Positions 59,252 to 64,000 of a stretch of DNA of 64,000 nucleotides are shown here, piece by piece (positions within the stretch are counted from its first letter, which is position 1; each line of letters starts with the position of its first letter). The translations under genes were made by a program, and so were the position numbers. Source of the DNA: Ifrita kowaldi (Eukaryota > Chordata > Aves > Passeriformes > Cinclosomatidae); the NCBI GenBank assembly GCA_013398055.1, contig VZRS01006705.1, positions 778,597-842,596 on the forward strand, in the 5' to 3' direction. The notes beneath the pieces were generated by a model. That model was given only the letters and a program-made list of their open reading frames with translations. It made no database searches and was not told the DNA's origin.

Positions 59252-59689
59252 GCCTTTACAAAAGTACCATTAAACACAGGGTTTATCAGCATCCTCAAGG
59301 CCAGTGACAGTACTAATACCTACAGAAACACATAAATTTGCCTGAGAGAAAAATTAAGAAACAACCATTTAATCAAATATTGGCGGTTCTATGAAAAGCT
59401 TCACTGCCTCTTCTTTGCCCATAAAACCTTGACCTGAATAATCAACTCAGTATCAAATCTGATCATTTAGAGATGCAGTGAGGGTGTTTCTTTAGGTTTC
59501 TCTCTATGTAGGAAAATGATAAGGCACCAGGGTCTAACATTACAATCCCCCTGGGAGCAGGCATCCATGGCACAGAGGTACCCAGGTGGGAGAAGCTGGT
59601 TCCCCTGGAGGTTGCTGCCTGAAGATGACTGCAGGCACGTAATGACAGACTGGAAGGAATTTGTGCAATTATAATTTGAGTCACCCGCT

Positions 59690-59785
59690 TGACAGGGATA
59701 ATGAGGCATAGAAAGGGCAAGTAGTGTGGCCATAGCAAATCTGCTGCTGAGCCAAGAATAGACAGGAGCTATCTCAGCTCAAGTT
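59690..59785 (-). repeat. MIR-like SINE fragment
   Basis: The + strand reads gacagggataatgaggcata, gaaagggcaagtagtgtggc, then gctgagccaagaatag. This follows the reverse-complement MIR order (ACAGATGAGGAAACTGAGGC, AGAGGTTAAGTGACTTG, CAGAGCCGGGATT). It is degenerate but the block order and spacing hold. Confidence 0.5.
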
Positions 59786-59827
59786 TGTCCTCAACCACAA
59801 ACCCACTCTTCCTAAAATCTCCTCCTG

Positions 59828-60262
59828 TTGCGCTGACCGAGCAGAGCCGATTGTGCTCTCTGGTGGCCGGGGACCCGGTGCTGTCCTCACCCTGACACAT
59901 GGAGCCTCTCCGTGCTCTCAGAGGGCTGCTGGCCCCAGAGGCACAGGGGCCAGCGAGCCCGTGCAGCTGCTGCCTGTCATCCCTCTCCAACGAGGAGGGG
60001 AATTCCCTGCCCGGCTGACATCTCGCGCCTCTCAACAATGCCGCAGTGAAATCCACCTCATCGTAAACTGCTCGTGCAGCACAGCTCCCTTGCATGCCCC
60101 AGCACCCTTGCTGGTCAAGAACCAGAGCCTGGTGTGGCTTCCCTGCCGCGGCTCCCCAGTGCTCGCTGTGCCCGTGCTCGAGGCCCCGGGAGGAGCACGG
60201 TGTTCTGCACACCCAGCTGCTGAGCCCACCGGGGGCAGACGCCCACCAGAAGTGCCGCTCAT
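59828..60262. promoter_or_regulatory. CpG-rich patch inside the TTC7A last intron
   Basis: Roughly two dozen CpG dinucleotides fall in about 430 bases, in sharp contrast to flanking sequence (for example gccggggacccggtg, ctcgcgcctc, gccgcggctcc). This is island-like. Both strands stay open for about 150 codons here, which is what low stop-codon density in GC-rich DNA produces, and neither translation shows a domain. It could be an intragenic promoter or enhancer, or simply a GC-rich block. Confidence 0.4.
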
Positions 60263-63200
60263 GAGAAAATTTGCTCTTTGGTATCCAGTGCTTTTCAGCT
60301 TGCCAGTTTAGCTAAAAAAACATCTGTGAACCCTCAGAGAGAGCTATTCCAGGCTCCCCAAAGCCAGGGGAAGGCCTCCTGTTGATGCTGCAATATACTG
60401 CACGAGTGAAAAACTGCTATTTTTTGGAGGAAACATTTGCTAAAGGAGTTTGAGATTTTCACCTCCTCCTTGCTTACATGCACAACTGTTGGTGCCAAAT
60501 GCTGCCCAAGTCCGTGGCCCTTCCCAGGCGTGCCACCATCCTGCTTCCCCCTTCTGGTGAGGAACAGCCCCATGGCCTCTTCCTGCACACATGCCTGGAC
60601 TTCCATGCAGTGTGGGCACACGACACTGCGCTCCAGGCCTCAGCCCAGGTGGAGGCTGGGGTTTGGCCACCCCAGGTCTGCCAATGCTCCCCAGCCCCAG
60701 TACAGAGACCTAGTCCTCTGCCCAGAGTGAGCTGTGACAGATGGTGCCAGCCTTTTAGCGAGGCTTAACTGAAGCAGCACAAATACGCTGCTGATGTTTA
60801 AAGGACAGGTTGAACATCATTAATTCTGTGTGCAGGAGAGTTTCTTGCTTTGCGTTTCCTCTCTCCCCTCCTCCCCACACCACTCCCTGCAAACCACAAG
60901 CATTCTGAGACCTGGAGGCTGCACAAACCTCAAGTCTCAGGAAGACACAGCACTGAGCACTTGAGTTTTTGTTTCCCTGAGGTATTTGCACTTGAGAGCT
61001 TCTCCTTGCTACTGAATTTCTCATTTCCCCACGGAGTCTGGCTTGCTATAAACAATGCCTGCATGTTGTTGCTATGTAGGTCCAGTTGGAATTTGCCTAC
61101 AGTGCAAAAGAAAAAAATTATATATAAATTCATAAAACCACCCACTGACAGGCAATTTGCATTTTTATCTGGAAGATTTTTTTTAAAAAGATTTTTCTAA
61201 TGAAAGTTCAGCTCCTGAGTTTCTATGGAAACTCATCTGCTTGGTGTGCATGCATAATTTCATAAAGTCAGATCTCAGGAAGATGAGCAATTAGTATAAA
61301 TACAAGCAGGAATGTGGTTAAGGGTTTCATCCTCTTATTCCTGAAGATGGAGGGTGGGACTGGGTTTTGTTGTCTGTCCTTGGTTTCTATCTGTGTTTTT
61401 GCCAAACCAATGCAGAAACTGGTGTACAAGGCAGCCTGACTCCTCTGCCACCTCCTGGCTAGCACTGGCACTTCTGGTTTTGCCCAGTGATTTTCCTCCC
61501 AAAGATGACAAGTACCTCTAAGTATGGCCTTCTCCATCAGTGGTGTTGGTACTGAGTCAGACCCTAAGGAGCAATGAGGACAGGCTTATTTTAAAACTCG
61601 AGCAAATTATAAACAGTAAAAAAATCCCAAACCAACTCAAAAGGTGAGTGGGAATAGTTTTTCCTCCAAACTCCTGTGGGCAGCACATCCCTAGGACTCC
61701 CGCCCCAGGCCCATGTCAGCCACACACAGGCACTTCATGGCCTGCTTGCACCAATGCAGTGCAATGAACTCGCTCACTCACTCGAGGAGGTCTGAGGGTA
61801 CCCTCTGCACATCAGTTTGATTTCTTCCTTAGGTCTGAAGGTGTACCTCGGGTCTTGTAAGCAGACGCAGAGTGGTGAGGGCAGAGCACAAGCCAGACTG
61901 CAGAAGACGGTGCTGAAAGCTCTGGCAGAAGCTCATCTGAGGTGAAGGGCTGTGCACAGCGACAGCGGGACAGTCCAGCGGGGCATGAAGGCTGAGAGGG
62001 GACAGCGAATCCGCTCTGCTGATTTAGTGTGCCTTATGCTGACAGCTGGACTCCTGAATTGATGGTTCTTCATTTCAGGGAACAGAGGGTGCCTATCGGA
62101 AGCTTTTTCAAAGGTATTTTTGACCTCGTCTGCATGCAAAACAAACAGAACCTAAACCACTTCTATGGTGACACGGGACTGGACTCCCTTGCCTTCAGCG
62201 ATGTGATACTTAGTAACTGATACTTGGGTGAGGCTATTTTTGTTCTAGAATAGGAGAGCCATACTTTAATTTAAGTTAGATGAGATGAAAGAGACTTATT
62301 TTCAATTTTCACTCATAAAGACAGTGAGCATAAGCCACACTTGAAGTCCCACTTTTAGAAGGTAGTGAAATTTCTATCTCTGCCTTCATTTCCTTCGAGT
62401 TTGACAAAACCTCTCCAAATGTTAGTTCATAAAATTCCCAGAAAATAGTGCAGGAAAGACATTGTGGAAGACTACAAAATAAGCCTCATGTACAAGCTGC
62501 AGTTTATTTTTAGTAACGAAAATCAAAACTTCCTTTGCAAATGTTTAGTTCAAACACCTGATGAGCTGCAGAGAGTTGTCTCCTTCCAAATAGGTGGCAC
62601 AGATTAGTTTGTTCTTTCCTTTAGGGCTTGTATTGGAAAGAGATGTTCAGAAAAACATTTAATTTCATTCCTGGAAGGTTGCTTTTTGTTGTATTTGCAA
62701 GGTCATCTCATTTTTGGAGAATCTGTATAGGTGGACTAGACTCTATCCTTTACAAATGGATTTTAATAATCACATTAAATGCAAATTCTCACTGTCTTTG
62801 CATGAGACTCTAATTCCAAAGTGAGGTTGTCTCTGGTGCTTGTCTCTACTCAGCAGAGCATTTCTGCCTATTATTGTCTGAATATCCTAAGAAGTTTCCA
62901 GAATAAATCAGACTTTGCTGCTGGGCTTCCTTAAGTGCATTATTTAATTAATTTCAGGTAAATGCAGTATTCTTACTGTCTGCTCCAATCTGTAATACGG
63001 ACATGTCACTCATGGTTAGTAGGAGGGTAATCAGCAGCTGGCAAAAGCAGGGCAGGCTGCAGAAAAGTGCTTGTTCAAAAGTGTGCTTATTCAGCAGAAC
63101 CCTACAAAAAGCCTTTCGAGATGCATTTGGCATTTGGTGATAACAGTTTCATGTAGCAGAAAAATCCGCACTGCTACAGGGCAACATACGCTTCTGTAAT

Positions 63201-64000
63201 TATTTAGCAATCAGAATAAGTTGTAAGCAAAAGCTGTTGCATAAAGCATGAAATATCAGAGTCCTTTTGAAAAATGGCAAAGATTAACCCTGGAAATCCT
63301 AAGTCTCCTAGAATATAGGCAGACATGTAAGTAGCCAATTGCTCTGTGATTCTTTCCCCCTGCATTCATGACCTTTGCCTCTCTGAAGAGCCAGGAATTT
63401 TTTCAGCTGTGAGCAGTGAAGTGAGTTTTTGTTGTGCTGTCACTTAGCCACGCAGTGCCTGGCAGCGTGGGGGTAGCTAATCACCCATTTTGCTGATTCA
63501 GTCCAGGTTGTGGTGAACCTGAGCTATACATCTGAGCTCTGTTCCCTGAAAAGACGCTGTAGGAGTACATGGAGCAGACAGGGTCCTCTCACTGAACTGA
63601 GTTAGAGACCTCATCTTAATTAGTGCCCTAACAAAGGATGACTGGGATTCACTTCTGGGAGAAAGCTTGTCTTTCAGTGTTTCTGCTGCCTCCTTTGTTG
63701 AGAGCAGCTTTTCCTCCTCTTCCTTCCCCCCCTCCGTCACCTCAGCCCAAGCTGCTGCATCCCCTGTCAGTCAGTGACGCTGAAGTGCTGCATTTGATAA
63801 AGCAGAGGAGGGGAAGGAGAAGGGAGGAGAGGGGAGGCAGGCAGGGCCACTGCAAAACACCGAATGTGGAAAGGAGAAATAAAGAAACACCACTGGTGGG
63901 GAGGAACTGGCAAGTGCTGGGAAAAGCAAAAAACCTGAGATTGCATCACGATTTGTAGCACTTGTGCACTGCCTGTGGGTTTAACTCAGTAGGCTCAGCC

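Larger units (their letters stand above)
58013..64000 (-). other. TTC7A last intron (partial, runs off the right edge)
   Basis: The acceptor of the last exon is at 58,013-58,014 (AG on -). I looked on the - strand for the preceding conserved TPR exon and did not find it, so the whole 6 kb appears intronic. It holds an exon-like open stretch at 58,374-58,590, a GTTTT run at 59,233-59,251, a MIR-like fragment near 59,690-59,780, a CpG-rich patch at 59,828-60,262, and purine/pyrimidine-rich sequence near 63,700-63,850. Confidence 0.75.

Noticed and set aside
59769..60311. Frames of about 150 codons on both strands near 60 kb
   Set aside because: The patch is CpG-rich, so few stops are expected; neither translation has family features.

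Overview
The window looks like bird (sauropsid) nuclear DNA. It holds a compact vertebrate gene with small GT-AG exons, very few interspersed repeats, and CR1 LINE fragments as the only clear mobile elements, with faint old MIR-like traces. I cannot name the species from the sequence.

Region 1 (1 to about 12,645, + strand) is a complete calmodulin gene, best called CALM2. Six exons (3 + 31 + 144 + 107 + 136 + 29 coding bases) join to exactly 450 bases, giving a 149-residue EF-hand protein with four intact Ca2+ loops. The first exon supplies only the ATG. The 3' UTR matches, as I remember it, the long conserved 3' UTR of mammalian CALM2 up to its AATAAA at 12,622. The window starts inside exon 1, so the core promoter is off the left edge.

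Region 2 (about 12,650 to 57,150) is some 44 kb without any exon I can recognise. It holds three CR1 pieces (14,058; 14,892; 41,711), several degenerate MIR-like fragments, simple repeats, a 3-copy 17-bp tandem repeat, a 28-bp near-perfect palindrome and a 17-N assembly gap inside poly-T. Mammals have STPG4 here, but I could not find it.

Region 3 (about 57,150 to 64,000, - strand) carries the last coding exon of a TTC7-family gene, best called TTC7A (57,791 to 58,012), followed by its 3' UTR. Upstream on that strand are about 6 kb of its last intron. That intron holds an exon-like open stretch at 58,374 to 58,590 and a CpG-rich patch near 60,000. CALM2 and TTC7A face each other tail to tail, as in mammals, and this supports both names. 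They are not functionally coupled as far as the sequence shows: one is a Ca2+ sensor, the other a scaffold of the PI4KA plasma-membrane lipid kinase complex.

I found no rRNA, tRNA, CRISPR array, endogenous retrovirus or toxin gene. The many other open frames of 60 to 170 codons look like chance.
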